The notes below the pieces were generated by a model, which searched no databases, had not been told where the DNA came from, and worked only from the letters and a program-made list of their open reading frames with translations. Position numbers and translations under genes: made by a program. Positions 44,701 to 53,636 of a stretch of 64,000 nt of DNA are shown piece by piece; position 1 is the stretch's first letter, and each line of letters opens with the position of its first letter. Source of the stretch: Ammonifex degensii KC4 (GTDB lineage: Bacteria; Bacillota; Desulfotomaculia; Desulfotomaculales; Ammonificaceae); contig NC_013385.1 of the NCBI RefSeq assembly GCF_000024605.1, forward strand, positions 62,001 through 126,000, read 5' to 3'.

Positions 44701-44946
44701 ATGCGCAGTAGCCTGCGCAAGGCCCGCCTCAGGGCAGGTCTGACCCAGTCCGAAGTGGCACGGCTGGTTGGTCTCACGCGCGCTTCCTACACAAACATCG
44801 AGAGAGGGCATAAAAATCCGTCGGTAGTCACCGCCCTGCGCATCGCCCAGGTACTCAACCGGTCTGTGGAGGAGCTCTTCTCCGATGAGCCCCCCGCGGG
44901 CCAGGCTGCAAAGCGTGAGGCGAATACAACGATGGACAAGTATTAG
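44701..44946 (+). CDS. Small XRE-family regulator (Cro/C1-type)
   Basis: An 81-residue protein consisting of a helix-turn-helix (LRKARLRAGLTQSEVARLVGLTRASYTNIERGHKNPSVVTALRIAQVLNRSVEELFS) and a short tail. ATG start after cacaaaggaggtagccg. It is transcribed from a perfect -35/-10 promoter with operator palindromes on top. It lies upstream of a very large surface protein gene and may be in the same regulatory unit. Confidence 0.86.
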   Translation: MRSSLRKARLRAGLTQSEVARLVGLTRASYTNIERGHKNPSVVTALRIAQVLNRSVEELFSDEPPAGQAAKREANTTMDKY

Positions 44947-45141
44947 GGCTAGATGCTTTGCCGCCGAGGACAAGTATTGCCATTTCTGATGCAAATTATG
45001 CTTCCCTAAAGTGACTTGCCCTGAGCGCATCAGCACGCTGTCGGACGGGCCGTGCAGCAGAACTCTAGGGGAGGTGGTAGCACGAGGAGAGGAAAAACAC
45101 GTACCCAACGCCTAGAAAATTTTTCAGCAAGGGAGGCGATG
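44947..45141 (+). other. Leader region before the large surface protein gene
   Basis: About 195 bases without a gene. The sequence GGACAAGTATT occurs twice (at the end of the XRE gene and near 44968). No riboswitch class that I can identify is present, and I see no convincing promoter. Confidence 0.4.
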
Positions 45142-48100
45142 ATGGGCGTGAGTGTGATGGGTTTAAGCAAATCTGCTAAGCGCACGCGCAAGGTGGTTTC
45201 CATCGTTGCCGTGCTCGCCCTGCTCGTGGCGCTTTTGCCGGTAGTCCCGGCGTGGGCGAATGTAGTGTCGAGTAGTGTAAAGGTGACTGCGGAAGATTCC
45301 AAAGCTGGAGCGCTTACCAATTATACAGTTGAGTTCCAAATTGATGCGGCATTGAATACCGGCGATGCGATTGCCGTGATTTTCCCGTCTGGCTTCAGCG
45401 AGAGCGGGGCTAAGGTAACAGCGGTAAAGGTTGGTAATAGTGACGTTACGGTGGATTTTGACGTACAGCACCCTACCACCGGCATCTGGTATCTGTATAA
45501 CAAAGGAAGCGCTATTTCAGCATCAACCACAGCACCAGCAACTTTAAGTGTCAGCTTTTCCGGTATCGTCAACCCCACCAAGGCTGGCTCGTATAACATT
45601 ACCGTCCGCGCGCCATATCCCTCTGACTCCGGCCAAGCTGGCCCTGTGACGATTGATCCTGCGGACCCGGCCAAGCTGGCCATCGATGCTAATGCTCTTG
45701 ATGAGGATACCTCCAAAGACGGCATTCAGGTGACGGCTGGGTTGAGCAAGAGTGTCACGGTTAAGCTCACCGACCAGTACGGCAATGAAGCTAATGCAAC
45801 AAGTAGCGTAACGGTCAAGGTGAGCGATACAGCAGGCTTTGAGGGCAATGGCACTATTAACAGCGGCAGCTCCTCTACGACCATATCTTGGAACGTGCCC
45901 CAGAAGATCGGCACCTACACCCTCACCGCCGAGGACATAACCGAGAATGTCACCACCAAGATGCAGGCTGCTTCGGTGACGGTGGAGGTAGTGCCGGGTG
46001 CTCCGACCAAGGCCGACATCGCCGGCCCGGGATACCTGGACGTGAATCAGGAGGGCACCTACACCATCACCCTGAAGGACCAGTACGACAACGTTGCCAA
46101 GGCATCTTCAGACCTGAACTTGACCCTCACTGCCAGTCCTTCTGACGGTGTGACCTTCGATCCGAATCCTGTCACCGTAAAGGCCAATGAGAGCACGGCC
46201 ACCTTCAAGTTCAAGAGTAGCAAGGCAGGCATGTACACCATTACGGCAAGCGGTGGCGGAATCTCAGCTACCAAGAATGTGGCGGTCGGCGTGACAGTGC
46301 TCAACAAGCTCGCCGTGAGCGCCCCGGCGAACGGGGAGGTGGGCATTGCTAGCGAGATTACCATCGAGCTGCGGGACCAGTTCGACAAGCCGTTTGTTGC
46401 ACCAAACGACTTGACAGTTAGCTTGCGCTCCGACAACACCGGTACTTTCTACGACAAGCCCTCGAACGGGACACCCATTACATCCGCAACCATCCCGAAG
46501 GGCCAGAGTAGCGTCAAGGTCTACTACGTGCCCGACACCAATGCAGTGGGTGCCCACAAGCTGACCTTCGAGGTGGATCAGGTCCTGAGCGACGGAACAT
46601 CCACGGGCGACACGGTGCGTGCTGAGGCCACCATCAACGTGGGCACCGGCGCTGAACTCGGGCTTGTAGTGAGCCTGCCTACCTTCACCGCCGGACAGCG
46701 GAGCGAGATTACCATTACCGTTAAGGACGGCCACGGCAACGACGTTCCCGCGGGCCCGAACGGCCGCGTGGTCTACCTGGAGACCGAGAGCCCGACCGGC
46801 AAGTTCTACGCTGCAGCGCAGGGCGGCGACCCGATCACCCAGGTGACCATCCCGGCGGGCCAGGCCAGCGTGAAGGTCTACTACGTGGACACCGAGAGCT
46901 GGACCAAGAAAGCTATGGCCGACGGTAAGCTTTCGTCCGCAGATGTTTCGGATCCTTGGCCTTACAGCTACACCGTCGCCTTCCGCTCCGAGGGCGTGAT
47001 TGGCTTCTCCGGAAAGGCTATCGTCGGTCCGGCCGAGGCCAAGGCCATCACCTTGGACATAGCGCGGCAGGACGTGAACGCAGTCCCAGATGAACTCTGG
47101 ACTCAGATCGGCTCGCAGATCGGCGCCACCGACCTGATCGGTATTGCTAATATGCGCGTTGGAGTGGTCGACCAGTATGGCAACCCGGTGCCGCAGACCA
47201 CGCTGCTCCGCATCTCGGTGAAGGACGACTCGCCATCGGCGTTCCTCTCGTATGACTACGTGACGCTGGAGGGCGGCGAGTGGGCCGAGGAGTGGCAGGC
47301 CGGGCTCGTGGTGACTGCGCCTGGAACCTACAAGGTGACCGCCACCGCGGGCGGGTTGACTGGCGCTGAGAAGCAGGTGACCTTCGAGCAGCCGTCCTTG
47401 GAGATCGCAGCTCCGGCTACGGCGCTGCCCGACGACCGCGTACCGGTGACGGTAAGGCTCACCAACCTCTGGGCGTCCGGCCGTGACCTGACGGTGGACC
47501 TCGGCACCGGCACGCAGAACAGCGCCTTCTACGCCACGGACCAGACCGCGGATCCCATCACGCAGGCAGTCATCCCTGCATATAGTAGTGAAGTCACCGT
47601 CTACCTCGAAAGCGACGATCCGCTGGGCACTGCTGTTGAACTCACGGCTTCTATCGCCGACCTCAACTTGACGGCGAAGGCGACCGTTACCCTTGGCAGA
47701 GGCCCGGACGCCGTCATGCTGCTGAGCCGCGGTTGGAACATCGTTTCCACGCCGTGGGTGCTGGAGGACGGCAAGAACACAATTGACAAGATCTTGGCCA
47801 ATCCAGAGTACGTTGAGCAGGCCTACGGCTTTGCCAACGGGCAGTGGTACCAGGTGACCACCGCGGATCCCGCGACCATGGAGCTCCGGCCGTTGGAGGC
47901 GCTGTACGTAAAGCTCAAAGGTGCAACCGACGCGGTCTTTTGGGCGAAGCGTGGTCTGGGCACGCCGCCGGTGCGGGACCTGGCAGCCGGCTGGAACCTG
48001 GTCGGCAACCCGGCAGACCGTGACACGAGAGTGAATGAAGCCCTCTCCAGCATCAGCGGCAGCTACGCGGTGGTGATCAGCCCGGCCGGTTGTAACCAGG

Positions 48101-48222
48101 CCGACTGGGTCTACACGCCGCAGGCCATAACGATGCCTAATATGGAGGTATTCCGCGGCTACTGGGTCTACATGACCAAAGCCGATAAGTTGGCTGGCCA
48201 GGCTATGCCACCGTTGCAGTAG
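45142..48222 (+). CDS. Large secreted surface protein with repeated Ig-like domains
   Basis: A ~1,026-residue exported protein. Signal peptide: SAKRTRKVVSIVAVLALLVALLPVVPAWA, cleaved about 35 residues in. The mature part is a series of beta-rich ~90-110-residue modules. Several share the invasin/Big-1-like phrase 'E-x-T-(I/V)-x-(L/V)-(R/K)-D-(Q/G)-(Y/F)-(D/G)-(N/K)' (for example LTDQYGNEANA, LKDQYDNVAKA, LRDQFDKPFVA, VKDGHGNDVPA, VVDQYGNPVPQ). The last ~160 residues (LLSRGWNIVSTPWVL... AAGWNLVGNP) are a distinct domain seen at the ends of other large surface proteins. There are no SLH domains; the next gene has them. ATG at 45142 after gggaggcg; 45139 possible. Adhesion or S-layer role inferred. 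Confidence 0.8.
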   Translation: MGVSVMGLSKSAKRTRKVVSIVAVLALLVALLPVVPAWANVVSSSVKVTAEDSKAGALTNYTVEFQIDAALNTGDAIAVIFPSGFSESGAKVTAVKVGNSDVTVDFDVQHPTTGIWYLYNKGSAISASTTAPATLSVSFSGIVNPTKAGSYNITVRAPYPSDSGQAGPVTIDPADPAKLAIDANALDEDTSKDGIQVTAGLSKSVTVKLTDQYGNEANATSSVTVKVSDTAGFEGNGTINSGSSSTTISWNVPQKIGTYTLTAEDITENVTTKMQAASVTVEVVPGAPTKADIAGPGYLDVNQEGTYTITLKDQYDNVAKASSDLNLTLTASPSDGVTFDPNPVTVKANESTATFKFKSSKAGMYTITASGGGISATKNVAVGVTVLNKLAVSAPANGEVGIASEITIELRDQFDKPFVAPNDLTVSLRSDNTGTFYDKPSNGTPITSATIPKGQSSVKVYYVPDTNAVGAHKLTFEVDQVLSDGTSTGDTVRAEATINVGTGAELGLVVSLPTFTAGQRSEITITVKDGHGNDVPAGPNGRVVYLETESPTGKFYAAAQGGDPITQVTIPAGQASVKVYYVDTESWTKKAMADGKLSSADVSDPWPYSYTVAFRSEGVIGFSGKAIVGPAEAKAITLDIARQDVNAVPDELWTQIGSQIGATDLIGIANMRVGVVDQYGNPVPQTTLLRISVKDDSPSAFLSYDYVTLEGGEWAEEWQAGLVVTAPGTYKVTATAGGLTGAEKQVTFEQPSLEIAAPATALPDDRVPVTVRLTNLWASGRDLTVDLGTGTQNSAFYATDQTADPITQAVIPAYSSEVTVYLESDDPLGTAVELTASIADLNLTAKATVTLGRGPDAVMLLSRGWNIVSTPWVLEDGKNTIDKILANPEYVEQAYGFANGQWYQVTTADPATMELRPLEALYVKLKGATDAVFWAKRGLGTPPVRDLAAGWNLVGNPADRDTRVNEALSSISGSYAVVISPAGCNQADWVYTPQAITMPNMEVFRGYWVYMTKADKLAGQAMPPLQ

Positions 48223-48236
48223 GGGGTAGGTAGAGA

Positions 48237-50540
48237 ATGCGCAGGCAGCGCCACATAAGGCTTCTGAGCATCTTGGTGGTTGCTGCCCTGCTCTTAGCGG
48301 TGATGGGCGGGGGGCAGGCCCTCGCGCAGGGCACGCCCCCCGTGCCTGTCCTGCCGCAGAGCTTTTGGGGCAGCGTGAAGGACGCAAGCGGCAACCCGAT
48401 TCTCTCCGGGACCGTTGAGGTTTGGATGAATGGCGTCAAGCAGGATAGCATCGCCATCGTGAACGGGCAGTACGGCGGCCCCGGTGGTTTTGATGAGAGA
48501 CTAATCGTTCGAGGGACAAGTGAGGATGTTGGGAAAACCATCGAGTTTTGCGTGAACGGTGTCAAGGCTAACGAGACAGCTAAGTACGCCCCTGGTGAGA
48601 AAACCAGGGTCGACCTGACAGTGGCGGTGCCCAGCGACACGGTGCCACCGACGGTTGAAGACACCGACCCCGTCAACGGTGCGGCCAACATACCCGTGAA
48701 CGCGACTATCACCGTCACCTTCACCGAGGACGTACAGGAAGGGCCGCAGTACGCGGGCATCTCCTTGGTGGACGAGCAGAGTAAACCTGTGACCCTGCAA
48801 AAGAGTATCTCCGGCAAGGTTCTGACCCTGAAGCCCGCATCTGACCTGGATTACTACAAGCGCTACACCGTCACCATCCCTGTGGGTGCCGTCAAGGATT
48901 TGGCGGGGAACGAGCTGGCCCAGACCTATGTGTTCAGCTTCACCACCGCCGCCCAGCAGGGGGCGAAGGTTGAAATCACCGTGCCGCAAAGCGGCGTGCT
49001 CGACAACTTCACCGTGCCGCCGGGAGCCTCCAGCGCGGTTTTGAACCAGAGCGGCGCCCAGCTGGAGATCCCGCAGGGGGCCTTTAGCGGAGCAGCCAGA
49101 ATCACCTTCAAGCCCGTGGACAAGACAGGGCTCCCAGGGGCCGGATCAATCGGCCAGGTCTTTGAGGTAAAGATCGAGAATGTGACGCTGTCGCAGCCGG
49201 TTACTTTGCGCCTGCCCGCGCCGGCAGGAGAGCGGGTGCGGGTGTTCAAGCTGGTAGGCGACCGCTGGGTCAACCTCGGCGGCAAGCTGAATAACGGGTA
49301 CGTTGAAGTGAGCCTGCAATCCTTCAGCACCTTCACAGCGGCTAACGCCCCGGCGCCTCCCACGGCCAGCCCGGCACCCGGCACCTACACGGGCAGCGTG
49401 CAGGTGACCCTTTCAGCGGAATCCGGCGCCACCATACTTTACGGACTGAACGCCGCTCCGCAGAACACCTACACGGCGCCCATAACGCTGACCTCGAGCG
49501 CCACCATCCGGGCGGTGGCGGTGAAGGACGCACTCACCAGCGAAGAGATGAGCTTTGCCTACACTGTTACCTCCTCTAGTGGCGGTGGTGGCGGTAGTTC
49601 CGGTGGTGGCGGAGGCGGCGGTGGTGGCGCGGTGATACCTTATGTCTCCAACACCGACCCAGCTGATAAAGCCACCGGCGTGCCCGTGGACAAGGAGATA
49701 AAGCTGTTGTTCAACGAGACCGTCACCGCAGGCGATGATTTTGCGAAAATCACCTTGAAGGACGCCTCCGGCAATGCGGTGGAAGTGAACGTGCGCATTG
49801 ACGGGAACGCCCTCTACATTAAGCCCAAGGCGGCGCTGGCCTACGGAGCGACCTACACCGTGGTCATTCCTGCCAAGGCAGTGAAAGACAGCAGCGGTCG
49901 CAACTTATCCAGGGACTACATCTTCTCCTTCACCACGGCTAAAGAACAGCAGGAACCGCCCGAGGAGCAGCCCAAGCTTAAGTTCAAGGACATGGCTGGC
50001 CACTGGGCGGAGGCCACCGTGGCCAAGCTGGCCGGCATGGGTGTAATCTCCGGCTACCCGGATGGCACTTTCAGGCCGGACAACGAGATCAGCCGGGCTG
50101 AAGTTACAGCCATACTAGTACGTGCTCTGAAGCTCGCTCCCGGCAGCGAACAGGACCTCAAATTTAAGGATAATGCCTCGATCCCGGCCTGGGCCAGGGG
50201 AGTGGTCGCCGCTGCGGCGAGGGAAGGGCTGGTCAGGGGCTACCCGCAGCCGGACGGCACGGTTACCTTTGAGCCTGACCGGCCGGTTTCCCGGGCCGAA
50301 ATGGCGGCCCTGGCGGTGAGGATACTGGAGAAGAAGGTCGGCCCTGTTGCGCCTGCCGAGCTGAAGTTTGCCGATACGGGCAGCATCCCGCAGTGGGCGA
50401 GGTCGAGCGTGGGAGCTGCGGTGGCCAAGGGCATTGTCGTGGGCTATCCGGATAACACGTTCCGGCCGGATAAACAAGTAACGCGTGCGGAAGCCGCGGC
50501 GATGATCCTCCGGCTGCTGGAGGCGGTCGGAAGCAAATAG
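48237..50540 (+). CDS. SLH-domain surface protein with Big_5/Ig-like modules
   Basis: A 767-residue secreted protein. Signal peptide ends near LAQG (about residue 33). Next come a carboxypeptidase-like beta domain, a Big_5 (SbsA Ig-like) domain (VPPTVEDTDPVNGAANIPVNATITVTFTEDV), a ZU5-like stretch, a chitobiase-type C-terminal-like domain (PGTYTGSVQVTLSAESGATILYG), a 15-residue Gly-rich linker, and a second Big_5 domain. Three C-terminal SLH domains follow (about residues 580-765; FKDMAGHWAEATVAKLAGMGVISGYPDGTFRPDNEISRAE). It sits 14 bases after the Ig-like protein gene and is the likely wall anchor of a two-protein surface unit. A terminator follows. Confidence 0.87.
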   Translation: MRRQRHIRLLSILVVAALLLAVMGGGQALAQGTPPVPVLPQSFWGSVKDASGNPILSGTVEVWMNGVKQDSIAIVNGQYGGPGGFDERLIVRGTSEDVGKTIEFCVNGVKANETAKYAPGEKTRVDLTVAVPSDTVPPTVEDTDPVNGAANIPVNATITVTFTEDVQEGPQYAGISLVDEQSKPVTLQKSISGKVLTLKPASDLDYYKRYTVTIPVGAVKDLAGNELAQTYVFSFTTAAQQGAKVEITVPQSGVLDNFTVPPGASSAVLNQSGAQLEIPQGAFSGAARITFKPVDKTGLPGAGSIGQVFEVKIENVTLSQPVTLRLPAPAGERVRVFKLVGDRWVNLGGKLNNGYVEVSLQSFSTFTAANAPAPPTASPAPGTYTGSVQVTLSAESGATILYGLNAAPQNTYTAPITLTSSATIRAVAVKDALTSEEMSFAYTVTSSSGGGGGSSGGGGGGGGGAVIPYVSNTDPADKATGVPVDKEIKLLFNETVTAGDDFAKITLKDASGNAVEVNVRIDGNALYIKPKAALAYGATYTVVIPAKAVKDSSGRNLSRDYIFSFTTAKEQQEPPEEQPKLKFKDMAGHWAEATVAKLAGMGVISGYPDGTFRPDNEISRAEVTAILVRALKLAPGSEQDLKFKDNASIPAWARGVVAAAAREGLVRGYPQPDGTVTFEPDRPVSRAEMAALAVRILEKKVGPVAPAELKFADTGSIPQWARSSVGAAVAKGIVVGYPDNTFRPDKQVTRAEAAAMILRLLEAVGSK

Positions 50541-50550
50541 ACAGGGAACG

Positions 50551-50580
50551 GCGTGGGGCATCGAATTGCCCCGCGATTTT
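50551..50580 (+). terminator. Terminator after the SLH protein
   Basis: GCGTGGGGCA (50551-50560) pairs with TGCCCCGCG (50567-50575) with one T-G wobble and is followed by ATTTT. A second strong GC hairpin lies at about 50614-50648 and ends in a short T-run. Confidence 0.75.
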
Positions 50581-50704
50581 AGGGGTGGTAGAAAACAGGG
50601 TTCCGCGTGGTGGCCGGGGTGCCCTCGCTCTGCGAGAGGCGCCCCGGCTTTGCGTGTAGGGCAGGACAGATTCGGGTAATAGAGAAGGGGTGTAAAGTTG
50701 CTTA

Positions 50705-51367
50705 ATGGAGCCGGAGCAGGTACAGGTAGTATCAGAACTTTGTAGGGCGACCGTATATTTTTTATCGGCTGTGGGTATGGGAATTTGCTTTTACTGCAGG
50801 CGAGGCTGGAAAGGCTCCGGACCAGAGAAATTGCTGCTTTTGGGGCTATTAACTATGGGCACCGGAACTTTTCTTAGCGCTTACTGGAGCAAACTGGGTC
50901 TTCCGGAAAGCTGGGGAAGGATCTTGGGTGACCTGGTGCTGGTGAACGCCGGCACGGCAGTTACCATATTAGCTGTGTACCTCCTGACCGTAAAATTCCA
51001 CCTAGTAGCGCTGGCAATCAAAAAGGAAGCAGATACCGACCCCCTGACAGGCCTTTACAACCGCAGGACTTTTTTCCGGGAACTGGACCGCAGGTTAAAA
51101 AGGGGTGGAAGTTTTGCGGTAGCCATTCTGGACGTGGACAACATGAAGCGGGTAAACGACACCTTGGGGCACCAAGTGGGAGACGAGGTTTTGAAGGCGG
51201 CTGGAAGGGCAATAAGGAGGAGCACGCGTAAAGAGGACATAGCCGCCCGGTACGGGGGAGACGAGTTTGCAGTGCTGTTTGCTGGCAGGGGACCGCGAGT
51301 AGAAGAATTCAAGACCAGGCTGAAAGAGAACCTGGTGGCGGAGCTTCCTCATACCGGGGGTTGCTAA
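50705..51367 (+). pseudogene. Diguanylate cyclase (GGDEF) gene, 5' part, interrupted by an IS607-family element
   Basis: The frame encodes about four hydrophobic N-terminal segments and a GGDEF domain with TDPLTGLYNRRTFFRELDRRL, DVDNMKRVNDTLGHQVGDEVLKAAG and the active-site RYGGDEFAVLF. It runs intact to HTGG (51360), then three wrong residues and a stop contributed by the IS607-family element. The remaining GGDEF end (IEVGISVGVAYCPEDG... ADARMYAEK) continues in frame at 53637. The product lacks the final beta-strands, so cyclase activity is doubtful. ATG at 50705 after gaaggggtgtaaag. Confidence 0.85.
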
Positions 51368-51409
51368 CAGCTTGCTGATTTGCCATACTATTATCGGTGA
51401 TCGCTGGAA

Positions 51410-52060
51410 ATGTCGAAGTACCGCAAGAAGCGCATGTACCGGATTGCCGAAGCGGCAGTCCTGCTCGGCGTTCACAAAGACACCCTGCGCCGCTGGGAAA
51501 GGGAAGGAAAGATCAAAGCCGTCTGGCTCGGGCGAGAGCGCCGCTTCCCCGAAGAAGAGATCCGCCGCCTCTTAGGAGAAGCCAACCCCGACACGGTAGT
51601 GCTTTACGCCCGGGTATCGGGCCACGACCAGAAAGCGGATCTCCAGCGGCAGGTAGAGGTATTGAGAGAAGCGTACGGCCCCAAATTCTCTAACGTGGTG
51701 GTCCTGACCGACGTCGGTTCCGGCCTCTCGACTTCCCGCAGGGGTTTGAGGAAGGCCATGGAACTGGCCCGGGAGAGAAAGATACGTGCCGTCGCCGTCA
51801 CCTGTCCCGACAGGCTGACGCGCTTCGGCTTCGAGTACCTGGAAGAGTACTTCTCGAGCTTCGGCGTCGAAGTCCTCGTGCTCAACCGGGAAGAAGACAA
51901 AAGCCCGCAGCAGGAACTGGTAGAAGACCTTCTCACCATAGTCACCTCTTTTGCAGGCAAGCTCTACGGGCACAGGTCGCACAAGGTAAAAAAGCTTAAG
52001 AATGAGGTGAAGGAGGCACTCTCCCGCCTTGATACTGACGACCAGCTTGAGACTCCCTGA
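51410..52060 (+). CDS. tnpA: IS607-type serine recombinase (TnpA), copy 1
   Basis: A 216-residue protein. The N-terminus is a MerR-type helix-turn-helix (YRIAEAAVLLGVHKDTLRRWEREGKIKAVWLGRERRFPEEEIRRLL). The rest is a resolvase domain with catalytic Ser70 in LYARVSGHDQK, then LTDVGSGLSTSRRGLRKAMELARERK and TCPDRLTRFGFEYLEEYF. It catalyses cut-and-join transposition through a phosphoserine link. The 3' end overlaps tnpB by 32 bases. It looks intact. Confidence 0.94.
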   Translation: MSKYRKKRMYRIAEAAVLLGVHKDTLRRWEREGKIKAVWLGRERRFPEEEIRRLLGEANPDTVVLYARVSGHDQKADLQRQVEVLREAYGPKFSNVVVLTDVGSGLSTSRRGLRKAMELARERKIRAVAVTCPDRLTRFGFEYLEEYFSSFGVEVLVLNREEDKSPQQELVEDLLTIVTSFAGKLYGHRSHKVKKLKNEVKEALSRLDTDDQLETP

Positions 52061-53621
52061 TGAACTGGTCGAGCCCTTGAAGAACCTCACCGCCCTGGGA
52101 CTCAAAGTCCAGGAGCGGGTGCTGGCGATGTACTGGTCGCCTGAAGGCCTGGAAGCCGTGGTCTCTTCCCCTGGCAAGGCGTGGAAGCTTTTAGACACAC
52201 AGCTTTCCCGCCCGCAGGATGTCTACGTCCCCAGCCGCGCGTGGCGCTGCATCCTGGAGTCGGCAGGGCGCATCCTGCGCTCCATGGCCGAGAGAAAACG
52301 CATCTTCGAGCTCCTCCTGCCCTACTTCAACGGCAAGGCCAAAGACGCCGCGAAGGAGCTTTACGGCCTGCTCAAAAAAGACGGGGAAGGGGAGAAGTTC
52401 GGGTATCTCTTCAACGTGGCCGAGGCTGTGGCCAACTTCTACGCCGAGCACGAGAGGCTTCCTAAAGACTTCTTCGAACTCCAGAAAAAGCCCGAGCCTA
52501 AAAAGTTCACCTTCACGACTTCCCCGGACGACGGTCCTGAGAAAGGGCAGGTGGTGAGGTACGAGTGCGACGGGAAAGTCCTGCGGGGCCGGGTGAAGCT
52601 TCCGAACTCTCCCGAGCCCAGGAAGGAAGAAGACTGGCGGTGGTTCTCCTTCGAGGCCGAACTCCCGGAGAAGCTCCGGGAGAAGCTGGCTCAGGGAGGA
52701 AAGCTCTGTGCCCCTGACCTGAGGCTCAAGGTCAAGCCTTCGGGCAAGCTCGTCGCCCTCCTCGATGTCAAGGTGGAGGTGCCGGAAAAGACGCCTTCAG
52801 GTGAAAAAGACCGGGCGCTGGGGGTCGACTGGGGCCTGAGGAAGCTCGTGACCGGCACCGTGGTCTCGAAAGAAGGACAGCTCACCCCTCCCTTCTTCGT
52901 CTTCTGGCAGGCCTTAAAAGGCAAGCTCCTCCGCATCCGGGAGGAGATAAGCCGGCTGCAGAAAACACGCGACCGGTATGAGAGGAAAAGCCCGGAGTGG
53001 AAGGAGTACAACCGGATGATAGCCTCTGCCTGGCAGAAGTACCACCGGATACAGCACCAGCTCGCCCACCAGGTGTCGAGCCTCTTAGTGCTCTTAGCTA
53101 AGGCATGCAGTTGCCGGTACATCTTTGTCGAGTGGCTTCTCACCCTGCGTGGGGAGAAGGGAAGGTCGAAGGACCTCAACTGGTGGGTGACCACCACGGT
53201 GAGGGGGCTCCTCTTCAGGCTTCTGAGGTATAAAGCAAGACTCCTAGGGATCAGGGTCATACCGGTTCCTCCGGGCGGCACGAGCACCGTTTGCCCCAGA
53301 TGCCTGAAGGAAGGCAAGCACGTCAAGTCGCCGGGGGAGCCTGAGGAGAAGGACTCCGGTTCCTGGTTTGTCTGTCCTTCCTGCGGGTACAGCGCCGACC
53401 GGGACTACGTGGGGAGCCTCAACGTCGGGAGGACGGGCTTTAAGCTTGAAAGGCCGCTGACCTACACGGTCTGTCAGGCCGCGGCGGAGCCGTTCCCGTC
53501 GCAGGGAGCCCTTGAGGCGATGACCTTCACCACGCTGGGGTACGTCAAAAGCGTCTTCGTGGCCAACTTCAACGCGCTGACCAGACTCTTGGAACCCGCA
53601 GTCTTACCTAGCATAACCTAG
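52029..53621 (+). CDS. tnpB: TnpB-family RNA-guided nuclease (OrfB), copy 1
   Basis: A 530-residue protein, longer than many TnpBs (~400). The RuvC-like catalytic residues are present: Asp267 (LGVDWGLRK), Glu368 (IFVEWLL), and the C-terminal SADRDYVGSLNVG (Asp457/459). A zinc finger (CPRC...CPSC) sits between the second and third motifs. TnpB proteins use an RNA from the right end of the element (omegaRNA) to cut matching DNA and so keep the element. Here only 15 bases separate the tnpB stop from the element end, so such an RNA must overlap the tnpB 3' coding part. TTG start at 52029. Apparently active by sequence. Confidence 0.92.
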   Translation: MILTTSLRLPDELVEPLKNLTALGLKVQERVLAMYWSPEGLEAVVSSPGKAWKLLDTQLSRPQDVYVPSRAWRCILESAGRILRSMAERKRIFELLLPYFNGKAKDAAKELYGLLKKDGEGEKFGYLFNVAEAVANFYAEHERLPKDFFELQKKPEPKKFTFTTSPDDGPEKGQVVRYECDGKVLRGRVKLPNSPEPRKEEDWRWFSFEAELPEKLREKLAQGGKLCAPDLRLKVKPSGKLVALLDVKVEVPEKTPSGEKDRALGVDWGLRKLVTGTVVSKEGQLTPPFFVFWQALKGKLLRIREEISRLQKTRDRYERKSPEWKEYNRMIASAWQKYHRIQHQLAHQVSSLLVLLAKACSCRYIFVEWLLTLRGEKGRSKDLNWWVTTTVRGLLFRLLRYKARLLGIRVIPVPPGGTSTVCPRCLKEGKHVKSPGEPEEKDSGSWFVCPSCGYSADRDYVGSLNVGRTGFKLERPLTYTVCQAAAEPFPSQGALEAMTFTTLGYVKSVFVANFNALTRLLEPAVLPSIT

Positions 53622-53636
53622 CGTGGGAGGAACGGT

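Larger units (their letters stand above)
51362..53636 (+). mobile_element. IS607-family element (serine recombinase + TnpB), copy 1
   Basis: A 2,275-bp element beginning TGCTAACAGC and ending ...GGGAGGAACG plus a G/T core. The dinucleotide GT occurs at both junctions (51360-51361 and 53635-53636); removing the element and one GT restores an intact GGDEF reading frame (HTGGIEVG). No longer target duplication and no terminal inverted repeats are seen, as expected for IS607 elements moved by a serine recombinase. A same-length copy is at 61651-63925. Confidence 0.9.

Noticed and set aside
44947-45141. Possible riboswitch in the leader of the Ig-like surface protein gene
   Set aside because: I looked for c-di-GMP, cobalamin and SAM riboswitch cores and found no convincing conserved motif.
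46264-48387. A 707-codon minus-strand open frame antisense to the two surface protein genes
   Set aside because: It is a shadow produced by GC-rich codon use of the repeat proteins; its translation is rich in His, Arg and Gly with no domain pattern, and it crosses the start of the second gene.
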